Part shown: positions 1 to 5,597 of the stretch, piece by piece
Numbering within the stretch: the stretch's first letter is position 1
How the letters are laid out: every line of letters begins with the position of its first letter
DNA from: DASUHT01 sp051955775
GTDB taxonomy: Bacteria; Actinomycetota; Thermoleophilia; Gaiellales; JAICJC01
Length of the DNA: 6,053 nt
Assembly: GCA_051955775.1 (NCBI GenBank)
Contig: JBQCGJ010000303.1
Span: 1 to 6,053, forward strand
Direction of reading: 5' to 3'
Program-made: the position numbers and the translations under genes
Notes under the pieces: generated by a model
Seen by the model: only the letters and a program-made list of their open reading frames with translations
Told to the model about the DNA's origin: nothing
Databases searched by the model: none

Positions 1-239
1 AGGGTCGTGGACGGCGAGTTCTTCGCGATGCTCGGCCCGTCCGCTCCGGGAAGACGACCACGCTGCGTATGATCGCCGGTTTCGACCTGCCGGCGGAAGG
101 AGTCGTGCGTCTGCACGGCGGCGACGTCACCCGCCTGGCGGCGATCGTGACCCGTATCGCGCTGTCGTTCTACCGTCGGGGCACCGGTGTTTCAGGTGAC
201 GCTCGGCCGGGAATGCGGGATACGCGATGCCTTCGTTGA
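1..239 (+). pseudogene. Broken 5' part of a PotA-type ABC transporter ATPase
   Basis: Frame 1 opens with VVDGEFFAMLGPS, the beginning of a Walker A region, then runs into a TGA at 70-72. Restoring one G in the run at 43-44 gives GPSGSGKTTTLRMIAGF followed by a normal spacer and GGDVTRL, up to base 137. This closely resembles residues 31-71 of the intact PotA-like protein encoded at 2762-3856 on the other strand. After base 137 the expected PYxRPVNTVFQSYALFPH (Q-loop) segment is absent. The frame continues with unrelated residues (AAIVTRIALSFYRRGTG...) to a TGA at 237-239, which overlaps the start of the phosphatase gene. The Q-loop, LSGGQ signature, Walker B and H-loop are all missing, so no working ATPase can be made. 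The 5' end lies outside the window. The similarity is clear by eye; whether the single-base loss is real or a sequencing error cannot be told here, but the missing remainder cannot be explained by one miscalled base. Confidence 0.75.
217..220 (+). promoter_or_regulatory. Probable ribosome binding site of the PhoD-like gene
   Basis: GGGA lies six bases before the ATG at 227. It is a modest Shine-Dalgarno match. An in-frame TGA at 197-199, with no other start codon between it and 227, makes ATG 227 the first possible start. I see no convincing -35/-10 promoter in 138-226. Confidence 0.45.
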
Positions 240-1924
240 TACTCGGCCCGCTTCTCCGGTACGTGGGGAGGACGGAAGCGACCGTGTGGGTGGAGACCGA
301 TGCCCCGTGCACCGTCACGGTGCTCGGCACCTCGGCGCCGACATTCGAGGTGGAGGGCCACCACTACTCGCTGGTTCCGCTTGACGACCTGCCCGAGGGG
401 TCCGTGGTGGAGTACGAGGTGGAGCTCGACGGCGAGCGGGTGTGGCCGCTGCCGGGGGATGATCATCCGCCGAGCTCCATCCGCACCAGGCACGGCGAAG
501 ACCGGGCGCGTCTGGTGTTTGGGTCATGCCGCGTGGGCGCCCCCCAGCGCGAGCCCTTCACCCTGCCGCCCGACCAGCACGAGCAGGGGTTCGGCACCGA
601 CGCGTTGTGGGCGTATTCGCGCCGCCTGCAGGCCGGCATCGAGCCGTGGCCCGACGGTCTGCTGCTGATCGGCGATCAGGTCTACGCCGACGAGGTGAGC
701 CCGCAGACGCTCGAGTTCATCCGCTCGCGGCGCGACGTATCGCAGCCGCCCGGCGAGCAGATCGCGGACTTCGAGGAGTACACGCGGCTGTATCGCGAGT
801 CGTGGAGCGACCCGGACATCCGGTGGCTCCTGTCGACCGTGCCCAGCGTGATGCTGTTCGACGATCACGACGTGATCGACGACTGGAACATCTCCTGGGA
901 GTGGCTGCAGGAGATCCGCAGCACCACCTGGTGGGACGCGCGCATCACCGGCGCGTTCATGTCGTACTGGGTGTACCAGCACCTCGGAAACCTGGCTCCG
1001 CCGGAGCTTCGGGAGGAGCCGTTGTACGGCCGGGCCGCCGCCGGTGAGGACATCGGGCAGGCGCTTCGCACGGCATCGCGCGCGGCCGACCGGGACTCGG
1101 CGTCATCGCGCTGGGCGTGCTTCCGCGACTTCGGCAGCTCGCGTGTGCTGGTGGTCGACTCGCGGGCCGCCCGGGTGCTCTCGGACGAGTGCCGGGACAT
1201 GGTCGACGATGGGGAGTGGGAGTGGATCAGGCAGCACAGCCAGGGGGATTTCGATCATCTGATCATCGCCAGCACGCTGCCGGTCTTCCTCACCAACGGC
1301 GTTCACTATCTCGAGGCGTGGAACGAGGCGGTGTGCGCAGGCTCGTGGGGCGGGCCTGCCGCGCGGGCCGGCGAGCGGCTGCGGCGGGCGCTCGACCTCG
1401 AGCACTGGCCGGCCTTCCAACGGTCGTTCGAGCGCATGATGCAACTGTTGCGCGACGTCGCCTCGGGCGCCGGTGGCAACCGCCCCCCAGCATCCGTCAC
1501 GCTGGTCGGCGGCGACGTGCACAACGCCTACGTGGCCGAGGTCTCGCTGGGCAGGTTCGTGCCCGAGCACAGCCGCATTCACCAGCTCGTCTGCTCGCCC
1601 TTCCGGAACCCTGTGTCGCCAATGCAGCGCAGAGCTCTGAAGCTCGTCGGCACGCGGGCCGCGGGTGCCGTGCTGCAGGGCGTGGCGCGCCTGGCCGGGG
1701 TGCATCCGCCGTCTGTGCGCTGGCGGTTCCGCGCCGGACCGACGTTTCACAACTCGATCGGGATCGTGCAGCTGGACGGACGCCGGGCCGAGGTGGCGAT
1801 CTACCGATCGCAGGACGGGGATGAGGCGGGATCGCTGCAGCCGCTCCACGCATACGTCATGGCCGCCGGCGACCCCACGCGGCCCGTGGCCGGTCCGCCG
1901 CCTACGCCTGCGGAAGCTTCTTGA
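227..1924 (+). CDS. PhoD-like metallophosphatase (alkaline phosphatase D family)
   Basis: 565 aa, predicted phosphomonoesterase or phosphodiesterase of the PhoD family, which uses iron and calcium in the characterised Bacillus subtilis enzyme. Residues 1-90 form a beta-rich N-terminal domain (LGPLLRYVGRTEATVWVET, later a VEYEVELDG strand), as commonly precedes these catalytic domains. The catalytic part shows the family motifs in order: FGSCR at 98-102 (the GSC cysteine is the expected iron ligand), GDQVYADE at 149-156, FDDHDVIDDWN at 211-221, VVDSR at 309-313 and GGDVHN at 428-433. No Tat or Sec signal and no membrane segment is visible, unlike secreted PhoD, so the protein is probably cytoplasmic. 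The natural substrate cannot be read from sequence; phosphate esters, phospholipid head groups or nucleotides are all possible. The C-terminus (about 545-565) is a Pro/Ala-rich tail. The last 23 bp overlap the 3' end of the convergent xth gene. It appears to be transcribed alone after the broken ATPase. Family assignment is firm, substrate unknown. Confidence 0.95.
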   Translation: MPSLILGPLLRYVGRTEATVWVETDAPCTVTVLGTSAPTFEVEGHHYSLVPLDDLPEGSVVEYEVELDGERVWPLPGDDHPPSSIRTRHGEDRARLVFGSCRVGAPQREPFTLPPDQHEQGFGTDALWAYSRRLQAGIEPWPDGLLLIGDQVYADEVSPQTLEFIRSRRDVSQPPGEQIADFEEYTRLYRESWSDPDIRWLLSTVPSVMLFDDHDVIDDWNISWEWLQEIRSTTWWDARITGAFMSYWVYQHLGNLAPPELREEPLYGRAAAGEDIGQALRTASRAADRDSASSRWACFRDFGSSRVLVVDSRAARVLSDECRDMVDDGEWEWIRQHSQGDFDHLIIASTLPVFLTNGVHYLEAWNEAVCAGSWGGPAARAGERLRRALDLEHWPAFQRSFERMMQLLRDVASGAGGNRPPASVTLVGGDVHNAYVAEVSLGRFVPEHSRIHQLVCSPFRNPVSPMQRRALKLVGTRAAGAVLQGVARLAGVHPPSVRWRFRAGPTFHNSIGIVQLDGRRAEVAIYRSQDGDEAGSLQPLHAYVMAAGDPTRPVAGPPPTPAEAS

Positions 1925-2762
1925 CGCCGCGCTTGGTGACCGGGTTCGAGGGCGGCGGCACGACCGGCCCGATATCGCCGTCGGGCGCCTCGTCGAGGTC
2001 GACGATCACCGGCGCGTGGTCGCTCGGCCCGCTGCCCTTGCGGGCCTGGCGGTCGACCCAGGCGGCCTGCACGCGGGCAGCCACGGGATCGCTGGCGAGC
2101 ACCAGATCGATCCGCATGCCCATGTCCTGGTGGAACATGCCGGCCCGGTAGTCCCAGTACGTGAACACACGCTGGTCGGGCCAGCGGTCGCGCACCACGT
2201 CGTGCAACCCGACCGCATGCAGCTCGGCAAGCGCCTCTCGCTCCCGCGGCGTGACGTGTGTCTGGCCGATGTAGGCGTCGGGATCGAACACGTCCTCGTC
2301 GGCCGGTGCGATGTTCATGTCGCCGCACACGACCGCCGCCTTCGGCCCCGTGGCGACCACGTTCGTCAGTGCCGCCAGCCAGGCCAGCTTGTACTCGTAG
2401 TGGTCCGAGTCCGGCACCCGGCCGTTCGGCACGTACACCGAATGCACCCGCACGCCCCCGCACGTGGCCGCCACGGTGCGTGCCTCCTGATGCGGGAAGC
2501 CGGGGCCGTCGGCCAGGCCGGCGGCGACGTCCTCCAGGCCGACCCTGGAGAAGATCGCCACGCCGTTCCATGCCGCCTCGCCGTGCGCCGCCACCTCGTA
2601 CCCGCGATCGCTGAGCTCCGAGCCCAGCAGCTCCGCCAGGGCATCGTCGGCGAGCTTCGTCTCCTGCAGGCACACGACGTCCGGCCGCCGCGCGTCCAGC
2701 CAGGGCAGGAGCCGCGGCATCCGCTGCTTGAGGGAGTTGACGTTCCAGGTCGCGATGCGCAT
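1902..2762 (-). CDS. xth: Exodeoxyribonuclease III (AP endonuclease, base excision repair)
   Basis: 286 aa. The enzyme cuts DNA 5' to abasic sites, removes 3'-blocking groups and degrades 3' ends of duplex DNA in the cytoplasm. The exonuclease-endonuclease-phosphatase fold motifs are all present: MRIATWNVNSLKQR at 1-14 (N7), LQETK at 32-36 (catalytic metal ligand E34), VYVPNG at 109-114 (Y110), GDMNIAP at 147-153 (D148, N150), TYWDYRAG at 201-208, RIDLVL at 217-222 (D219) and SDHAPV at 247-252 (D248, H249). These correspond to E34, Y109, D151, N153, D229, D258 and H259 of E. coli ExoIII. The protein is a little longer than the 268-aa E. coli enzyme because of a C-terminal tail (about 258-286) rich in Pro and ending in basic residues. 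Its ATG shares one base with the TGA of the upstream ATPase gene (TGATG), with only a weak Shine-Dalgarno, which suggests translation by reinitiation. The start is supported because MRIATWNVNS is the family's usual N-terminus. Confidence 0.96.
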   Translation of the reverse strand: MRIATWNVNSLKQRMPRLLPWLDARRPDVVCLQETKLADDALAELLGSELSDRGYEVAAHGEAAWNGVAIFSRVGLEDVAAGLADGPGFPHQEARTVAATCGGVRVHSVYVPNGRVPDSDHYEYKLAWLAALTNVVATGPKAAVVCGDMNIAPADEDVFDPDAYIGQTHVTPREREALAELHAVGLHDVVRDRWPDQRVFTYWDYRAGMFHQDMGMRIDLVLASDPVAARVQAAWVDRQARKGSGPSDHAPVIVDLDEAPDGDIGPVVPPPSNPVTKRGVKKLPQA

Positions 2763-3856
2763 CAGTCGTCCGAGTCCGCCGCGGCCGGGATCAGCCAGGC
2801 GTGCTCATCGTCCCACGAGAGGGACACCGCAGCGCCGGGCTGGGGCGCCGCGCCCGCGCCGCCCGCGGCCGCCGTCAGCTCGCCCAGCGACGGGGAGTGC
2901 AGGCGCACGGTGCGCCCGGCGCCGTGGAACGCGGCGTCCACGACCTGCGCCCGCACGGCCCCGTCGCCGTCGGCGCCGGCCGGGCCGACGCGCAGGTTCT
3001 CGGGCCGCACGACCAGCGTCACCCGATCGCCGGCCGAAAGCCCCGCCGGGCCCGGCACGACTCGAGCGCCGACGCCGTCCAGGGCCACCTGGTACGCCCC
3101 GTCATCACGGGCCTCCTCGACCCGCCCGGGAAAGCGGTTCGCCTTGCCCACGAACTCGGCCACGAAGGCCGACGCGGGGCGGTGGTAGATGTCCTCCGGC
3201 GTCCCCACCTGCTCCAGCAGCCCCTGGTGCATCACCGCCACCCGGTCGGACATGGAGAACGCCTCGCCCTGGTCGTGGGTGACGTAGCAGAAGGTCACGC
3301 CGACGCTGCGCTGGAGATCCTTGAGCTGGCTCTGCATGTCGGTGCGAAGCTTGAGGTCGAGCGCTCCCAGCGGCTCGTCAAGGAGCAGGACGTCCGGCCG
3401 GTTGACCAGCGCGCGCGCCAGCGCGACGCGCTGCTGCTGGCCTCCCGACAGCTTTCGCGGCCGCGACCGCTCGCGTCCCTCGAGCTGCACCAGGCTGATC
3501 GCCTCGGCGACCCGTGAGCGCAGCTCCGCCCTGGCCACCTTCGCCTCGCGGAGCCCGAACGCGACGTTCTCGAACACGTCCAGGTGGGGGAACAGGGCGT
3601 AGCTCTGGAACACCGTGTTGACCGGGCGCCGGTACGGCCGCACCCCGGTCATGTCCCGGCCGCTGACGCTGACCCGGCCGGCCGTGGGCTCCTCGAAGCC
3701 GGCGATCATGCGCAGCGTCGTCGTCTTCCCGCAGCCTGACGGGCCGATGATGGAGAAGAACTCGCCGGGCTCGATCTGCAGGTCGAGGTGGCGTACGGCG
3801 ACCAGGTCACCGAACCGCTTCTCCACGCCGGCGATGTCCACAGCGGGTACGCTCAT
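2762..3856 (-). CDS. potA: Spermidine/putrescine-type ABC transporter ATP-binding protein
   Basis: 364 aa, the cytoplasmic ATPase that powers the importer formed by the two permeases encoded just upstream. Nucleotide-binding domain, about 1-235: Walker A GPSGCGKTT at 38-46, Q-loop glutamine in VFQSYALFPH (Q84), ABC signature LSGGQQQR at 136-143, Walker B VLLLDEP at 156-162, D-loop GALD at 164-167 and H-loop H194 in YVTHDQ. A TOBE-type regulatory domain follows (about 240-357) with the characteristic VTLVVRPENLRV at 279-290. All catalytic residues are intact and the length is typical of the PotA/CysA/MalK class. FVGKANRF at 235-242 is typical of the polyamine/iron branch. The ATG is chosen because it sits in an ATGA overlap with the permease stop and gives the usual short N-terminus before VEKRFG. 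The stop TGA overlaps the xth start. The gene symbol reflects family; the actual ligand is not proven. Confidence 0.95.
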   Translation of the reverse strand: MSVPAVDIAGVEKRFGDLVAVRHLDLQIEPGEFFSIIGPSGCGKTTTLRMIAGFEEPTAGRVSVSGRDMTGVRPYRRPVNTVFQSYALFPHLDVFENVAFGLREAKVARAELRSRVAEAISLVQLEGRERSRPRKLSGGQQQRVALARALVNRPDVLLLDEPLGALDLKLRTDMQSQLKDLQRSVGVTFCYVTHDQGEAFSMSDRVAVMHQGLLEQVGTPEDIYHRPASAFVAEFVGKANRFPGRVEEARDDGAYQVALDGVGARVVPGPAGLSAGDRVTLVVRPENLRVGPAGADGDGAVRAQVVDAAFHGAGRTVRLHSPSLGELTAAAGGAGAAPQPGAAVSLSWDDEHAWLIPAAADSDD

Positions 3857-4677
3857 CGGTACATGTCCAGCATCGTGCCCTTGCGGCCGCCCCGGCCCAG
3901 CGCTCCGGCTGTGGCGTAGAAGATCACGGCCATGCTCATCAGCGTGACCGTGAACAGCATCACCAGCAGGCCGATCGCATTGATCTCGGGCGTGATGCGA
4001 AACCGGATCATGCCCAGGATGACCACCGGAAGCGGCGAGTTGGCCGCCCCCTGCAGGAACACCGACGTCACCACGTCGTCGAACGAGAACGTGAACGCCA
4101 GCAGGCCCGCGGCCACGATGGCCGGCATCAGCGCCGACAGCGTGACCCGCCGGAACGTCCGCCACGGGGTGGCGCCGAGATCTGCCGCGGCCTCCTCCAG
4201 GGCGGGGTCGAGCCCGGCCATCCGCGCCTGCACGATGATCGCCGCATAGGCCGAGTTCCACACCGTGTGGCCGATCACGATCGCGGTCAGCCCCAGGCTG
4301 AAGTGGATCTTCAGGAACAGGAAGAAGAGCGCGGTCGCGAACACCACCTCGGGCAGGATGATGCGGGCGAAGATCAGCCCGTCGTACACCGCCCGCGCCC
4401 GCGGTGAGGCGTGCCGCCACCACAGCGCTCCGGTGACCGCCACCACCAGCGAGAGGATGGACGAGGCGACGGCGATGATCAGCGTCGTCTTCAGGCCGTT
4501 GCGCACGTCCTGGTCGTTCAGCGCGAGGTGGTACCAGTGGGTCGTGAACCCGCCCCACCCGGCCATGATGGTCTGGGTGTTGAACGAGTTCACGGCGACC
4601 ACGATCAGGGGCACCCACATGAACAGCAGGATCAGCAGGCTGAGCGGCGCGGCGACCGGGTGGCGGCGGATGTTCAC
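3853..4677 (-). CDS. potC: Polyamine-type ABC transporter permease, PotC-like
   Basis: 274 aa inner-membrane permease, the second channel subunit of the importer. About six hydrophobic segments are visible: roughly 10-29, 63-85, 103-123, 129-149, 182-205 and 234-257. The cytoplasmic EAA loop, which docks on the ATPase, is clear at 161-180 (EEAAADLGATPWRTFRRVTL). FSFDDVVTSVFLQG at 197-210 is a conserved PotC-type stretch. Translation probably starts at GTG 4677: it lies in a GTGA overlap with the stop of the PotB gene and has a strong GGAGGT three bases upstream. This places a short positively charged N-terminus (NIRRH) before the first membrane segment, as expected. The gene ends in an ATGA overlap with the ATPase start. 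The longer open frame extending upstream of 4677 is an out-of-frame shadow of the PotB gene. Confidence 0.94.
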   Translation of the reverse strand: MNIRRHPVAAPLSLLILLFMWVPLIVVAVNSFNTQTIMAGWGGFTTHWYHLALNDQDVRNGLKTTLIIAVASSILSLVVAVTGALWWRHASPRARAVYDGLIFARIILPEVVFATALFFLFLKIHFSLGLTAIVIGHTVWNSAYAAIIVQARMAGLDPALEEAAADLGATPWRTFRRVTLSALMPAIVAAGLLAFTFSFDDVVTSVFLQGAANSPLPVVILGMIRFRITPEINAIGLLVMLFTVTLMSMAVIFYATAGALGRGGRKGTMLDMYR

Positions 4678-5597
4678 TGCACCTCCGCCTCTGGCTGGGC
4701 GCGGCGGAGCAGGAACAGCATGACCATCAGCACGACCATCACGGTCACCGCCAGCGCCGACCCGAAGGGGTAGTTGCCGGTATCCAGGAACTGGCTGGCC
4801 AGCAGGTTGCCGGCCATCAGCGTCTTGCCGCCGCCCAGGATCTCCGGGATCACGTATTCGCCCAGCGCGGGCACGCCGACGATGATGATGCCGGCGATCA
4901 GGCCGGGCACCGCATGTGGCAGCACGACCCGCCGGAACTGCCGCCACGGGGTCGCGCCGAGGTCGGCGGAAGCGTCGTACAGCGCCGGGTCGATACGTTC
5001 CAGGGAAACGTAGATCGGCAGGATCATCAGCGGCAGGTAGGAGTACAGGATCCCGATCCCGATGGAGTACGGCGTGTACAGGATGTCCAGGTGCCCGTGC
5101 ATCCCCAGTGCCCGCGCGAAACGGTCGATCGGCCCAAGGTTCTGCAGCAGGTCCACCCATGCGTAGGTGCGCACGATGAAGCTTGTCCAGAAGGGCACGA
5201 TCACCGCCACCAGCAGAAGCTGCTGCACTCTCGGCGCCTGCCTGCTGATGTAGTACGCAAAGGTGAACCCGAGCACCGCGCACGCGAGCGTGGTCGACAC
5301 CGACAGGAACACGCTTCTGGCCAGCGTGTGCAGGTACAGCGATGAGGTGAAGTCGCGGTAGTTCTGGGTCGTCCACCCGAAGTAGACGTCGAAGTTGATC
5401 AGGTTGATGCTGCCGAACGAGTAGACCGCGATCAGCACCAGCGGGATCACGAAGCACGCCGCCGTGATCACCAGCGTCGGCAGGAGCAGCGCGAAGTGCG
5501 CCAGGCGGTCGGTGCTCAGGCGCCGCCTCCGCCGAGGGGGCGGCGGGCGTTCCGCGATGACCTCCTGAACCGCTACGCCGCCTTGATTGCGTTCCAC
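4674..5597 (-). CDS. potB: Polyamine-type ABC transporter permease, PotB-like
   Basis: About 307 aa from the GTG at 5597. It is the first channel subunit of the importer, in the inner membrane. After a cytoplasmic, Arg-rich N-terminus (RRRRR at 22-26) come about six membrane segments, roughly at 34-59, 94-117, 125-149, 175-197, 229-250 and 279-297. The EAA loop is at 208-227 (DASADLGATPWRQFRRVVLP region) and ALGEYVIPEILGGG at 244-257 is a hallmark of PotB-type permeases. The start is uncertain. No ATG lies near the expected N-terminus. In-frame GTG codons at 5597 and 5609 lie inside the end of the binding-protein gene with weak Shine-Dalgarno matches. A perfect AGGAGG at 5561-5566 lies further downstream with only an in-frame ATC (5558) close to it. 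The GTG at 5597 is used here because it is the nearest normal start, giving a 25-nt overlap with the upstream gene. The function call is firm; the first 14 or so residues are not. Confidence 0.92.
   Translation of the reverse strand: MERNQGGVAVQEVIAERPPPPRRRRRLSTDRLAHFALLLPTLVITAACFVIPLVLIAVYSFGSINLINFDVYFGWTTQNYRDFTSSLYLHTLARSVFLSVSTTLACAVLGFTFAYYISRQAPRVQQLLLVAVIVPFWTSFIVRTYAWVDLLQNLGPIDRFARALGMHGHLDILYTPYSIGIGILYSYLPLMILPIYVSLERIDPALYDASADLGATPWRQFRRVVLPHAVPGLIAGIIIVGVPALGEYVIPEILGGGKTLMAGNLLASQFLDTGNYPFGSALAVTVMVVLMVMLFLLRRAQPEAEVQ
4681..4686 (-). promoter_or_regulatory. Strong ribosome binding site of the PotC-like gene
   Basis: On the minus strand GGAGGT is followed by GCA and then the GTG start at 4677. 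It lies inside the last codons of the PotB gene. It decides in favour of the GTG start and indicates independent as well as coupled initiation. Confidence 0.7.
5521..5545 (-). other. GC-rich inverted repeat at the binding-protein/permease junction
   Basis: In the transcript CGCCGCC (5545-5539) can pair with GGCGGCG (5527-5521) around an 11-nt loop. Alternatively, CCGCC (5543-5539) can pair with GGCGG (5533-5529) around a 5-nt loop. It lies about 15 bases downstream of the AGGAGG and encodes the PPPP/RRRRR stretch of PotB. No U-run follows, so it is not a rho-independent terminator. It may slow translation or protect the 3' end of the binding-protein message, but in such GC-rich DNA it may equally be a by-product of the Pro/Arg codons. 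Confidence 0.35.
5561..5566 (-). promoter_or_regulatory. Perfect Shine-Dalgarno AGGAGG without a normal start codon behind it
   Basis: On the minus strand AGGAGG begins seven bases after the TAG of the binding-protein gene (5573-5575). The following bases (TCATCGCGGAACG) contain no ATG, GTG or TTG in any frame at usual spacing. The in-frame ATC at 5558-5556 is only two bases away. The position suits a ribosome binding site for the PotB gene, but the matching start cannot be settled. Confidence 0.45.

Noticed and set aside
138..226. Promoter for the phosphatase gene
   Set aside because: No pair of recognisable -35/-10 hexamers at proper spacing could be found; any promoter here would be unlike the standard consensus.
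1103..1849. 248-codon minus-strand open frame opposite the phosphatase gene
   Set aside because: Antisense shadow of a gene whose catalytic motifs are all in the plus frame; no recognisable domain in the antisense translation.
1870..1925. Possible bidirectional terminator between the convergent genes
   Set aside because: Short GC inverted matches exist around 1880-1895, but no stable stem followed by a T-run is visible on either strand and the region is coding on both.
1801..2673. 290-codon minus-strand open frame overlapping xth in another frame
   Set aside because: Gly/Arg-rich shadow of the motif-complete ExoIII frame.
1665..3188. 507-codon plus-strand open frame
   Set aside because: It runs out of frame through the end of the phosphatase gene and antisense to xth and the ATPase, both of which have complete family motifs. 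Its translation is low-complexity Arg/Pro/His-rich, as expected of a GC-rich shadow.
2801..3517. 238-codon plus-strand open frame
   Set aside because: Antisense to the ATPase gene; no recognisable motif and no ribosome binding site.
3857..4618. N-terminal extension of the ATPase frame up to 4618
   Set aside because: This part is an out-of-frame reading of the PotC gene. The ATPase family begins at the ATG at 3856, which sits in a clean ATGA overlap.
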